Assembly (NCBI GenBank): GCA_017420845.1
Contig: JAFQOC010000498.1
Coordinates: forward strand, 1-23,805
From: Clostridia bacterium
Lineage (GTDB): Bacteria > Bacillota > Clostridia > Oscillospirales > CAG-272
Direction of reading: 5' to 3'
DNA length: 23,805 nucleotides
Below are positions 16,804 through 23,805 of this stretch, piece after piece. Position 1 is the first letter of the stretch; each line of letters opens with the position of its first letter. Under the pieces are notes generated by a model. It was not told the DNA's origin and did no database searches. It saw nothing but the letters and a program-made list of their open reading frames with translations. A program made the translations under genes and the position numbers.

Positions 16804-19800
16804 ATGGATTCCACGCATAACAACGTCCCCTTCAACAAGCTTCCGGATCTGACCCCTGCCCCCGGAAAGATGTTCCCTCGTTTCCGAAAGCTGTGGGATG
16901 ATACCGTCAATCAATACGGCTATCTGTTATTTGCCTTCTTTATTCCCGTCGTGCTGTTCTATTTGGTGTACCTGTTTTCTCAAGGGCTCCATCCCTTCGG
17001 TGACGGTACCGTACTGGTGCTGGATCTGAACGGACAGTACGTGTCCTTCTATGAGGGCCTTTACAACATTTTGAGGGGAGAAGCGGATCTGCTCTACTCA
17101 TTCTCCCGAAACCTGGGCGGAGAATTTTTGGGAATTTACGACTATTACGTCGCCTCCCCCTTCGCCATGCTTCTGGCTCTTTTCCCCCAGCGCTTTATGC
17201 TGGAGGCTCTACTCATTCTTTTCCTCCTCAAGGCTGGACTTTGCGGTCTGAACATGGGTATTTATCTCCATAAGCACTCTGCCGGGGACCCCAATCGGTT
17301 AAGCGTCGTCACCTTTTCGGTCATGTACGCCATGTGCTCCTACTGCGTGGTGCAGCAGCATAACTCCATGTGGATTGATGCTGTTTTGTGGTTGCCTCTC
17401 TTGTGCCTCGGAATTGAATCTCTGATCCGCTATGGCCACTTCCGCCTGTACGTGTTCACCTTAGCGCTCACCATTCACAGCAATTTCTATATTGGCTACA
17501 TGGTGGTGATTTTCACCCTGGCCTACTGCTTCTACGATTATTTCGCACACAACCGTAACAACGAAAACAATCCTCTCGGAGAAAAGCTTCATTTCATCAA
17601 ATCAGTTGGTCGCGTAGCTATGTGGTCGGTGCTGGCCGTCGGCATTGCGGCGTTGGCTATCCTGTCGGCTCGATATGCTCTGTCCTTTGGCAAGGATGAG
17701 TTTTCCAATCCCAACTGGGAGATCACCCAGAAGTTTGATCTGTTGGAATTCTTTTACAAGTTCCTTCCCTTCTCCTATGACACTGTTCGTCCCGTGGGTC
17801 TTCCCTTCGTGTACTGCGGTGTTCTGACGCTTGTCACCGTCCCCGCATTCTTCTGCAGCAAGAAATTTTCCCTGCGCGAAAAGGTTGCTGCCGCTTTCCT
17901 GATCCTTTTCTTTGTAGCGTCCTTCGCCACCAGCTCCTTGGATCTTATCTGGCACGGCTTCCAGAAGCCCAACTGGCTCAATTACCGCTACAGTTTCATG
18001 CTTTGCTTCTTCCTGATTGTGCTGGGCTATCGCGCCTACGATCAGATTTTGTACACCTCCCGAAAGACCATGCTGGGGATTGTTGCCATCCTGTCCGGCT
18101 TGATTCTGGTGCTGTACAACATGCGGGATTTCCTGTTCAATGAGATCATTAAGTCCTTTGAAGGCATGAAGAAAACATTCCATTTCCACCCCTTCGGTAC
18201 CCTGTGGCTGTCCCTTGGATGTATCTTTGTATACTTCATCCTTACTACCCTGTACGGACGCTTGAAGGAGCGGAAAAAGGAAACTGTTTCCTTGATCCTT
18301 CTTCTGACGGTCTGCACCGAAATGCTTTTGTCGGGCATTTCGGATCTGAATCATTTGAACGAGGACGTATCCTTCTCTAAGTATTCCCGATATAATAACA
18401 TGATCGACACCTTAAGGCCCATTACCGAGACCATCCATGCCTACGATGACGGCTTCTATCGGATGGAAAAGACCTATTTCCGCAAGACCAACGATAACTT
18501 TGCCCTTCAAATTAAGGGTCTGTCCTGCTCCACCTCTACTCTGAACCGAGATACCATTGATTTCTTGCGTAGCATGGGTTATCCCTCCCGTTCTCACTGG
18601 AGCAGCTATAACATTGGCGTAACCGGTTACGACGCCGGTACTCCTGTCAATGATTCGCTTCTGGGTATCAAGTATCTCATTACCAATGATGATGAAAGCT
18701 ACTATTACGGTGAACCGATCTTTACCCCCGAGGATTACGAGTATCCTGAAAAATTCACGCCCAACGGAGAATACGACGTGTACTGTAACCCGTTCGCATT
18801 GTCCTTTGCCTACGGTGTTGCGGATCAATGGCTGTCCTTTGACTATGAGGATTATGATAACCCCTACGACCGGCTCAACGCCATGATCACAATCATGCTG
18901 GGCGAGGATGAAACGGTACAAGTCTTTAAGCCTGCTGTTCAGAATGGTCAGCCCGAGGTAGAAAACATCAACGTCGGCACCGCTGACGGTCACCATTCCT
19001 ACAAGATCGACGACAAGTCGAAGGCCGGCATCCTGTACTACCACTACACCGTTCCCGCCGACACCGAGCTTTACTTCTTCTATCCCAACCGTTATCTGCG
19101 GCAGGTAAAGCTTTCCGTCTGTGAGACGGCTGAAAAGCAAAACTATACCAGCAGAGGCACTTTCGGTGGCGGTGAATCTAACTGCATCGTTTCCCTGGGA
19201 GATTCCTCCACGGGAGATCTGTATCTGAAGGTCACCATTGACAACGATTCCAATAACCTTTACGTTATTCCCAAGGACTCCTACGTTTATTACATTGACA
19301 TGGAAGTCTTCCGGGACGCCTTCTCCCGTCTGGCTGAGAAGCAGTTCATCATTGATCCTGAATCTACAGACAGTCATCTGAAGGGTACTGTCACTACCAC
19401 ATCCGATCGCCAGCTGATGTTCACCTCCATTCCCTACGATGAAGGATGGAACGTCTATGTAGACGGCGAGAAGGTGGAGATTTACGAGGTCACCAACGCG
19501 CTGGTTTCCTTCTACGTGGACGGAGCGGGTGAGCATACTCTGGAAATGCGGTATATGCCCGCTACGGTAGCTTTGGGTATTACGGTATCCGTTGTCTGCT
19601 CCTTTATTTTCCTTGCACTTTTGATCCTGTACCCCTTCATGAGAAAAATACCGTTTGTCCGCCAAATTCTCATGATCCAGGGAGAACCCCTTCCCGAAAT
19701 TGCCTCTGCCGAGTATATGGCGGAAATTTCCGAAGGAGATATCGGAGCCACGGATCAGGATCCCTCTCCTGCGTCGATTCTCACCGAGGCCGAAGCTGCC

Positions 19801-19938
19801 AAGTACGGAAAGATGCGGCACGTAGAGGAGCCTGTAAAAAAGAATAAAGAGCAAAAAAACGAAAAGATCAACAGCAATCACGCTAAAAATCCCAAGGGAT
19901 CCGATCCTAAGGGGCAAAAGAACGACGGAAAGAGGTAA
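16804..19938 (+). CDS. YfhO-family multi-pass membrane protein
   Basis: 1044 residues. The first TM is at about 39-60. The loop after it has the family's DLNGQY motif (about 74-79) and a LYSFSRNLGGEF segment. A dozen or so TM helices fill residues up to about 510. A long external domain (about 515-915) follows, then a last TM (about 919-945). The tail is cytosolic, about 95 residues, first acidic then Lys/Asn/Gly-rich. YfhO proteins have the layout of GT-C-type lipid-linked sugar transferases and are tied to glycosylation of teichoic acids or other envelope polymers; the donor and acceptor here are unknown. AGAAAGG lies 12 bases before ATG. The long basic tail is an addition that I do not recognise. 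Confidence 0.9.
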   Translation: MDSTHNNVPFNKLPDLTPAPGKMFPRFRKLWDDTVNQYGYLLFAFFIPVVLFYLVYLFSQGLHPFGDGTVLVLDLNGQYVSFYEGLYNILRGEADLLYSFSRNLGGEFLGIYDYYVASPFAMLLALFPQRFMLEALLILFLLKAGLCGLNMGIYLHKHSAGDPNRLSVVTFSVMYAMCSYCVVQQHNSMWIDAVLWLPLLCLGIESLIRYGHFRLYVFTLALTIHSNFYIGYMVVIFTLAYCFYDYFAHNRNNENNPLGEKLHFIKSVGRVAMWSVLAVGIAALAILSARYALSFGKDEFSNPNWEITQKFDLLEFFYKFLPFSYDTVRPVGLPFVYCGVLTLVTVPAFFCSKKFSLREKVAAAFLILFFVASFATSSLDLIWHGFQKPNWLNYRYSFMLCFFLIVLGYRAYDQILYTSRKTMLGIVAILSGLILVLYNMRDFLFNEIIKSFEGMKKTFHFHPFGTLWLSLGCIFVYFILTTLYGRLKERKKETVSLILLLTVCTEMLLSGISDLNHLNEDVSFSKYSRYNNMIDTLRPITETIHAYDDGFYRMEKTYFRKTNDNFALQIKGLSCSTSTLNRDTIDFLRSMGYPSRSHWSSYNIGVTGYDAGTPVNDSLLGIKYLITNDDESYYYGEPIFTPEDYEYPEKFTPNGEYDVYCNPFALSFAYGVADQWLSFDYEDYDNPYDRLNAMITIMLGEDETVQVFKPAVQNGQPEVENINVGTADGHHSYKIDDKSKAGILYYHYTVPADTELYFFYPNRYLRQVKLSVCETAEKQNYTSRGTFGGGESNCIVSLGDSSTGDLYLKVTIDNDSNNLYVIPKDSYVYYIDMEVFRDAFSRLAEKQFIIDPESTDSHLKGTVTTTSDRQLMFTSIPYDEGWNVYVDGEKVEIYEVTNALVSFYVDGAGEHTLEMRYMPATVALGITVSVVCSFIFLALLILYPFMRKIPFVRQILMIQGEPLPEIASAEYMAEISEGDIGATDQDPSPASILTEAEAAKYGKMRHVEEPVKKNKEQKNEKINSNHAKNPKGSDPKGQKNDGKR

Positions 19939-19969
19939 TTTTCTTCCGTCACAAGAAGCGCATACTATA

Positions 19970-20004
19970 GGATGGACAGCGTTACCTTTCGTCACTGTCC
20001 ATCC
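19970..20004 (+). promoter_or_regulatory. Hairpin in the leader directly before the ruvA ribosome site
   Basis: GGATGGACAG (19970-19979) and CTGTCCATCC (19995-20004) form a perfect 10-bp stem with a 15-base loop. It ends 3 bases before AGGAGG of ruvA. No T-run follows, so it is not a typical terminator. It may protect a processed mRNA end or modulate ruvA translation. Confidence 0.6.
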
Positions 20005-20017
20005 TTCAGGAGGAATC

Positions 20018-20650
20018 ATGTATTACTACATCAAGGGTGAGCTGATGGTTTCCGGTTTGAATATGGCCGTGGTGGACGCCGGAGGTGTCGGCTATAAAAT
20101 GACCATCAGTGAAAACACCTTCCGTCAGCTTCCCCGCCCCGGAGACAAGCACCCCACAGTCACCCTGTACACCTATCTTTCAGTCAGGGAGGATGGAGTC
20201 GAATTATTCGGTTTTGGCAACGAACGCGAGCTTTCTTCCTTTAAAATGCTGATTTCGGTTTCGGGCGTAGGCCCCAAGGCTGCGATGGCCATTCTGTCAC
20301 TTTTAACCCCCGAAAAATTTGCCCTGGCCGTGTGTACTGAAGATAGGAAAACCATATCCAAGGCAAACGGTGTTGGCCCCAAAACTGCCGCTCGCATCAT
20401 TCTAGAGCTGCACGATAAGCTCATGAAGGACAAGTCCATTGACAATGATCTGTCTGCGGCGGTATTGGATCATAGCGCTGAGGAGGCAGGAGCGCCCGCT
20501 CGAGGCAAGCTTTCTGAAGCCACGGATGCCCTGCTTGTATTGGGCTACACCCGCTCTGAAGCACAAGTGGTGCTCAAGTCCATCGACGTACAGGCACTCT
20601 CCGTGGAGGACATCATCAAGGAAGCGCTGAAAAAGCTGATGAAGAATTAA
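20018..20650 (+). CDS. ruvA: Holliday junction branch migration protein RuvA
   Basis: 210 residues, typical for RuvA. N-terminal OB fold (1-64, with GGVGYKMTIS at 22-31), two helix-hairpin-helix motifs (SVSGVGPKAA at 80-89 and ANGVGPKTAA at 116-125), an acidic flexible linker (about 140-165), and the C-terminal RuvB-binding three-helix domain (166-210, LVLGYTRSEA). RuvA tetramers bind four-way DNA junctions and load RuvB rings for branch migration in recombination repair. AGGAGG at 20008-20013 sits only 4 bases before ATG. It is followed by ruvB after 9 bp. Confidence 0.98.
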   Translation: MYYYIKGELMVSGLNMAVVDAGGVGYKMTISENTFRQLPRPGDKHPTVTLYTYLSVREDGVELFGFGNERELSSFKMLISVSGVGPKAAMAILSLLTPEKFALAVCTEDRKTISKANGVGPKTAARIILELHDKLMKDKSIDNDLSAAVLDHSAEEAGAPARGKLSEATDALLVLGYTRSEAQVVLKSIDVQALSVEDIIKEALKKLMKN

Positions 20651-20659
20651 GGATTAAAC

Positions 20660-21769
20660 ATGAAAGATTTTGATTTCGACTACGACTACACCGATGAGCC
20701 GGGTGAAACGGATTTTGAAAACCGCATCGTCACCCCCTCCTACGAGGCAGGCGATGAAGCCGAGGTGTCTCTTCGCCCTCGCCGCATGGATGAGTACATC
20801 GGTCAGGATAAAGCAAAAGAAAATTTAAAGGTTTATATTGAAGCAGCCAAGATGCGAGGGGACTCGCTGGATCATGTTCTGCTCTACGGCCCTCCCGGCC
20901 TCGGTAAGACTACCCTGTCGGGCATCATTGCTTCTGAGATGGGAGTAAATCTTAGGGTTACCTCCGGTCCCGCTATCGAAAAGCAGGGGGATCTGGCAGC
21001 CTTACTCACCAATCTCAATCAAGGCGACGTGCTGTTCATTGACGAGATCCACCGCCTTCCTCGCACCGTAGAGGAAATTCTTTACCCCGCTATGGAAGAC
21101 TTCGCTCTGGATATCATCATCGGGAAGGGGCCTGCCGCCCGCTCGATCCGCATTGATCTGCCTAAATTCACCCTCATCGGAGCCACAACAAGAGCAGGAC
21201 AACTCACGACCCCTCTTCGTGACCGTTTTGGCGTCCTTCTTAAGCTTGAACTCTATACCCCGGCGCAGCTTTCCGAGATTGTCAAACGAAGCGCAACCAT
21301 TCTGGGTATTCCCATCGGCGATGACGGTGCTTTGGAAATCGCTTCCCGATCCAGAGGCACTCCCCGTATTGCCAACCGTCTTCTTAAACGCGTCCGTGAT
21401 TTTGCTATGGTTCAAGGAAAGGACGAAATCGACAAGGAAGTCGCCGGATTTGCTTTGACACGTTTGGAGATTGATCATCTGGGTCTTGATAACACAGACC
21501 GCCGTATGATGGAGGCTATCATCAACTTCTACGGTGGAGGTCCTGTGGGACTTGACACGCTGGCGGCCACTATTGGCGAAGAAGCCATCACCATTGAAGA
21601 CGTATATGAGCCGTATCTCATGCAATTGGGCTTTATACAGCGTACCCCTCGAGGCCGTATGGTGACTCGGCTTGCTTACGAGCATCTGGGCATCAAGCCC
21701 CCGGCACCCAAGCAAACGAGAGAAGCCAACGATCAGTTGAAAATTTTTGACGAGGATAGCGAAAGCTGA
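20660..21769 (+). CDS. ruvB: Holliday junction DNA helicase motor RuvB
   Basis: 369 residues, about 30 longer than usual, because of an acidic N-terminal extension (DFDFDYDYTDEPGETDFE) and a short C-terminal tail. Family motifs: RRMDEYIGQ at 41-49, Walker A GPPGLGKT at 77-84, Walker B VLFIDE at 124-129, sensor 1 LIGATTRAG at 172-180, PLRDRF with the arginine finger at 185-190, sensor 2 GTPRIANRLL, and a C-terminal winged helix (YEPYLMQLGFIQRTPRGR). RuvB is the hexameric AAA+ motor that pumps DNA through the RuvA-bound junction. AAGGA lies 7 bases before ATG. A terminator closes the transcript. ruvC is not next to it. Confidence 0.98.
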   Translation: MKDFDFDYDYTDEPGETDFENRIVTPSYEAGDEAEVSLRPRRMDEYIGQDKAKENLKVYIEAAKMRGDSLDHVLLYGPPGLGKTTLSGIIASEMGVNLRVTSGPAIEKQGDLAALLTNLNQGDVLFIDEIHRLPRTVEEILYPAMEDFALDIIIGKGPAARSIRIDLPKFTLIGATTRAGQLTTPLRDRFGVLLKLELYTPAQLSEIVKRSATILGIPIGDDGALEIASRSRGTPRIANRLLKRVRDFAMVQGKDEIDKEVAGFALTRLEIDHLGLDNTDRRMMEAIINFYGGGPVGLDTLAATIGEEAITIEDVYEPYLMQLGFIQRTPRGRMVTRLAYEHLGIKPPAPKQTREANDQLKIFDEDSES

Positions 21770-21782
21770 CTTTCTTTCAAAC

Positions 21783-21818
21783 AAAAATCCCCACCGATTT
21801 TTCGGCGGGGGATTTTTT
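21783..21818 (+). terminator. Intrinsic terminator after ruvB, likely bidirectional
   Basis: AAAAATCCCC and GGGGGATTTTTT arms with an inner CCG/CGG stem and loop ATTTTT form a strong hairpin ending in TTTTTT on the plus strand. On the minus strand it ends in TTTTTG, so it could also stop the convergent phosphatase-family transcript, whose stop codon (21817-21819) touches the T-run. Confidence 0.9.
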
Positions 21819-22518
21819 ATTCCATAACGAATCGGCACCACAGAAGATTATGATCTGAGGCATCGGATTGGATCATGCCGTATTCCATGGGGGTCAGTAA
21901 GCCATCCCGGTAAACGATATTGTCGATAGCGGCAGGATTCGTCCGAAAAGTATTATATTTATGGAAACTGTCATTGACGAGACTGTATCCCAACTGCTGC
22001 ACAGGAAAAAAAGAAGCAAAATCCTCTGTGTTAAAATCTCCTGTCAGTACTGTTGGCGTACTGCAGTGAAGTTGGGTCCCCATCCATTCTGCCAGCGTTT
22101 CGAATTGGATTGTCTGTTGGTCATGGGATTCACAGGCAAAATGAGTATTCAGGAGTGTGAATGGGTTACCTCCGTCAGTGGTGACGGTTACCCAACCGAA
22201 GGCGCGAGGTTCGTAATGAGCCGAGGGTAAGGGACACGTCCCGCTCTCCGCTATGGGGTAACGGGAAAGGATAGCGGTGCCGTACTGCCCTCCATCGTAG
22301 CTCATGGCAGGAATAAAGAGGGCGTGGGGAAGTCCCGTAGCGGAGATCAACTCGGTAATGGTATCCACTCCACCCGTGCGGTTCGTGAACATATCGATCT
22401 CCTGAAAGCCTACCATATCGGCGCTTGCCTCGCGGATCACTGATGCGATACGTGTCCAATCATAAGCTGCGTAATGCCCATGGCAGATATTGTATGTAGC
22501 AACGGTGATGTGTTTCAT
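21817..22518 (-). CDS. Endonuclease/exonuclease/phosphatase (EEP) family metal-dependent hydrolase
   Basis: 233 residues with no signal peptide, so cytosolic. The EEP active-site set is complete: Asn10 (ATYNICHG), Glu40 (VGFQEID), GTAILSRYP at 80-88, His126 (LLNTHF), Asp161 and Asn163 (LTGDFNT), Asp199 (AIDNIVY), Asp222 and His223 (SDASDHNLLW). Family members cleave phosphodiesters or phosphomonoesters in DNA, RNA, sphingolipids or inositol phosphates; the sequence alone does not tell which. No clear ribosome site precedes the ATG; the nearest upstream element is a GC hairpin 12 bases away. It lies 50 bp downstream of the glycoside hydrolase gene on the same strand and converges on ruvB. Confidence 0.92.
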   Translation of the reverse strand: MKHITVATYNICHGHYAAYDWTRIASVIREASADMVGFQEIDMFTNRTGGVDTITELISATGLPHALFIPAMSYDGGQYGTAILSRYPIAESGTCPLPSAHYEPRAFGWVTVTTDGGNPFTLLNTHFACESHDQQTIQFETLAEWMGTQLHCSTPTVLTGDFNTEDFASFFPVQQLGYSLVNDSFHKYNTFRTNPAAIDNIVYRDGLLTPMEYGMIQSDASDHNLLWCRFVME

Positions 22519-22530
22519 ATCTTTTTATAC

Positions 22531-22551
22531 GGGCGGGGGACTTCCCCGCCC
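22531..22551. other. GC-rich hairpin between the hydrolase and EEP genes
   Basis: GGGCGGGG (22531-22538) and CCCCGCCC (22544-22551) pair in a perfect 8-bp stem with a 5-base loop. A T-run (TTTT) follows only on the plus strand, where no gene ends. On the minus strand it sits between the stop of the glycoside hydrolase gene and the ATG of the EEP gene, and could attenuate read-through or mark an RNA 3' end. Confidence 0.6.
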
Positions 22552-22568
22552 TTTTCCTTGCTTGGATA

Positions 22569-23805
22569 TCAACCGAGCATCTCGCGGTCCATAAGGTCAA
22601 AGCTCACGCCGCCCTCGTGGGGCTTGCTCATGCGGTAGGCGCGGCTGCCGTGGTAGTAGGAGAAGCCGGCGTGCTCGGTCTGGAGGGTGCCGTAAAGATC
22701 TTCTACGGTGATGGCGTTCATGGAGCCGTCACCTGCCTCGGTGTGGAAGGTGATCCTGACCTCCAGGCCGCTCTCGTAGAGCTGATTGGAGAGGACGTAG
22801 CGGTAGGGGGTGAGGGTATCGGTCAGCTCGTAGGTGGTAGTGGAATCGGCCACCAGGCATCCCTTGTGGTAGGTCTCGATGACCACCCAGGCGCGGGCGT
22901 CACCGCTCTTCTTTGCGGCGAAGGTGATCTCCACCTGGTCGGCGTTCTTGATGGCATCCAGCTGACCTGTGGTGAAGGTATTCGCGGTACCTTCCATAGG
23001 AGCGTTCAGAGCCTCGATGACAGTGGACTGCTGCTTGGTGTGGAAGGGGACCAGGTAGACGGTGCCTTCCCATTTGCCACCCGCGTCGATGGACTTGAGC
23101 AGACCCGTGCTTTCGCTGTCGGCACCCGCGCCGATCTGGACAATCGTATACTGCTTACCGTTTTGGTTTACTCCGATCGCCCCCGTAGTACCTCCGGTAT
23201 AGCCGGGACGGGGCTCGTTGTCGGCCATGAGCATCTTGATGGCCTCTTCCTCGGCCTTGGCCTGGTTATCGTTGAAGGTGATGTGGTGAACCATACGCAG
23301 GCCGTTCTCCCACAGGTTCTTGAGCTGGTTGTAAGCCTGCTTGCCGTCCTCGTAGAGGGAGCCGTACTCGCCCAGCGTGATATTACTGTGTCCCATATTA
23401 TGGGCGTTGACCAGGAAATTGGTCTTGCGGCTCAGGTTGCCGTAGCGGGTGCCGCCGTAGGCCGTACCGCAGGTCAGCACCACGTCGATGGGGGTCAGGC
23501 GGGTGTGGGCCTCGCCCAGGAAGCCGCCCACGGCCTCGCCCTCGGGGATCTGATGAGCCGAGATGGACTCGGGAGGATAACCTGCCAGAAGTGCCTCACG
23601 GTAGGCCTCCATGATGCGCTTAGAGACAATGAAGCGGTTGTACATGGACCACTCGGTGAAGTAATCCCCCTTGTAGGCGTCCCAATCGCCACGGCCGCTG
23701 TCGCGGGGGGCGTCGATGGAGGCGCGGTCGGTAAAGCTTGTGCCGAAGGCGGCGTTGATCTTTTCCACGCTCTCGTAGCGATCCAGGAGGTAGGCTCGGA
23801 AGCCC
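22569..23805 (-). CDS. Glycoside hydrolase-like protein, probably GH42/clan GH-A related (partial, N-terminus beyond the right edge)
   Basis: The frame stays open to the window edge (411 residues visible), so the GTG at 23766-23768 is internal and not the start: residues GFRAYLLDRYES precede it. The visible start (FRAYLLDRY, then VEKINAAFGTSF and DAPRDSG) resembles the TIM-barrel part of GH42-type beta-galactosidases, in which a kY..ieaLN.awGt motif is common. EWSMYNRFIVSKRIMEAYREAL continues the pattern. The last 160 residues or so are beta-rich, as in a carbohydrate-binding or jelly-roll domain. Catalytic acids cannot be assigned with certainty. Base use is visibly GC-richer than elsewhere (44 of 60 bases in 23461-23520). 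The gene itself is certain; the family is a moderate inference. Confidence 0.7.
   Translation of the reverse strand, partial: GFRAYLLDRYESVEKINAAFGTSFTDRASIDAPRDSGRGDWDAYKGDYFTEWSMYNRFIVSKRIMEAYREALLAGYPPESISAHQIPEGEAVGGFLGEAHTRLTPIDVVLTCGTAYGGTRYGNLSRKTNFLVNAHNMGHSNITLGEYGSLYEDGKQAYNQLKNLWENGLRMVHHITFNDNQAKAEEEAIKMLMADNEPRPGYTGGTTGAIGVNQNGKQYTIVQIGAGADSESTGLLKSIDAGGKWEGTVYLVPFHTKQQSTVIEALNAPMEGTANTFTTGQLDAIKNADQVEITFAAKKSGDARAWVVIETYHKGCLVADSTTTYELTDTLTPYRYVLSNQLYESGLEVRITFHTEAGDGSMNAITVEDLYGTLQTEHAGFSYYHGSRAYRMSKPHEGGVSFDLMDREMLG

Noticed and set aside
19939..19969. Possible promoter before ruvA (TACTAT)
   Set aside because: The -10 is weak and no acceptable -35 lies 16-18 bases upstream.
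18412..20019. Long minus-strand open frame (about 535 codons) opposite the yfhO-type gene
   Set aside because: Antisense to a clear multi-pass membrane protein; the translation is low in recognisable motifs, and it has no ribosome site or promoter. Such frames come from the codon use of the sense gene.
21002..21841. Minus-strand open frame opposite ruvB
   Set aside because: Antisense shadow of a highly conserved gene; it also crosses the ruvB terminator.

Overview
The window looks like chromosomal DNA from an anaerobic Firmicute of class Clostridia, most likely an uncultured gut relative of the Oscillospirales or Christensenellales. This is inferred from a DUF951 protein, a YfhO-type membrane protein, lipoproteins with Thr/Pro/Glu linkers (TEAPTEAP style), consensus sigma-A promoters, strong AGGAGG ribosome sites and roughly 50% GC. 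No rRNA, tRNA, CRISPR array, insertion sequence or phage gene was found.

Region 1 (1-13123, minus strand) is one long operon read leftward from a consensus promoter (TTGACA, 17 bp, TATAAT) at 13060-13088. In transcription order it encodes a three-TM membrane protein with a large outside domain, a MoxR-type AAA+ ATPase, a DUF58 protein, a BatA-like VWA membrane protein, a larger membrane protein with two VWA domains, and three lipoproteins: one Cys-rich, one with five HxH/CxxC repeats, and one that runs off the left edge. Genes abut, overlap or are separated by less than 50 bp. The positive-inside rule puts the ATPase and DUF58 protein in the cytosol, and the VWA domains and lipoproteins outside the membrane. 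The operon therefore resembles an envelope-spanning MoxR/VWA assembly machine with a lipoprotein payload. This is the best candidate in the window for an undescribed system.

Region 2 (13144-16357, minus strand) is a two-gene carbohydrate cassette with its own consensus promoter. It holds a secreted, membrane-anchored NPCBM carbohydrate-binding protein, translationally coupled by a 7-bp overlap to a GH36-like alpha-galactosidase lipoprotein. An intrinsic terminator separates it from region 1.

Region 3 (16481-21818, plus strand) runs divergently. It holds a DUF951 protein, a YfhO-family multi-pass membrane protein, then ruvA and ruvB (the Holliday-junction branch migration motor), closed by a terminator. 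ruvC is not adjacent.

Region 4 (21817-23805, minus strand) has a cytoplasmic endonuclease/exonuclease/phosphatase-family protein and, upstream of it, the C-terminal part of a likely GH42-like glycoside hydrolase cut by the right edge.

There is no gene-free stretch longer than 300 bases. The two largest gaps (12979-13212 and 16275-16546) are filled by promoters, a terminator and candidate operators.
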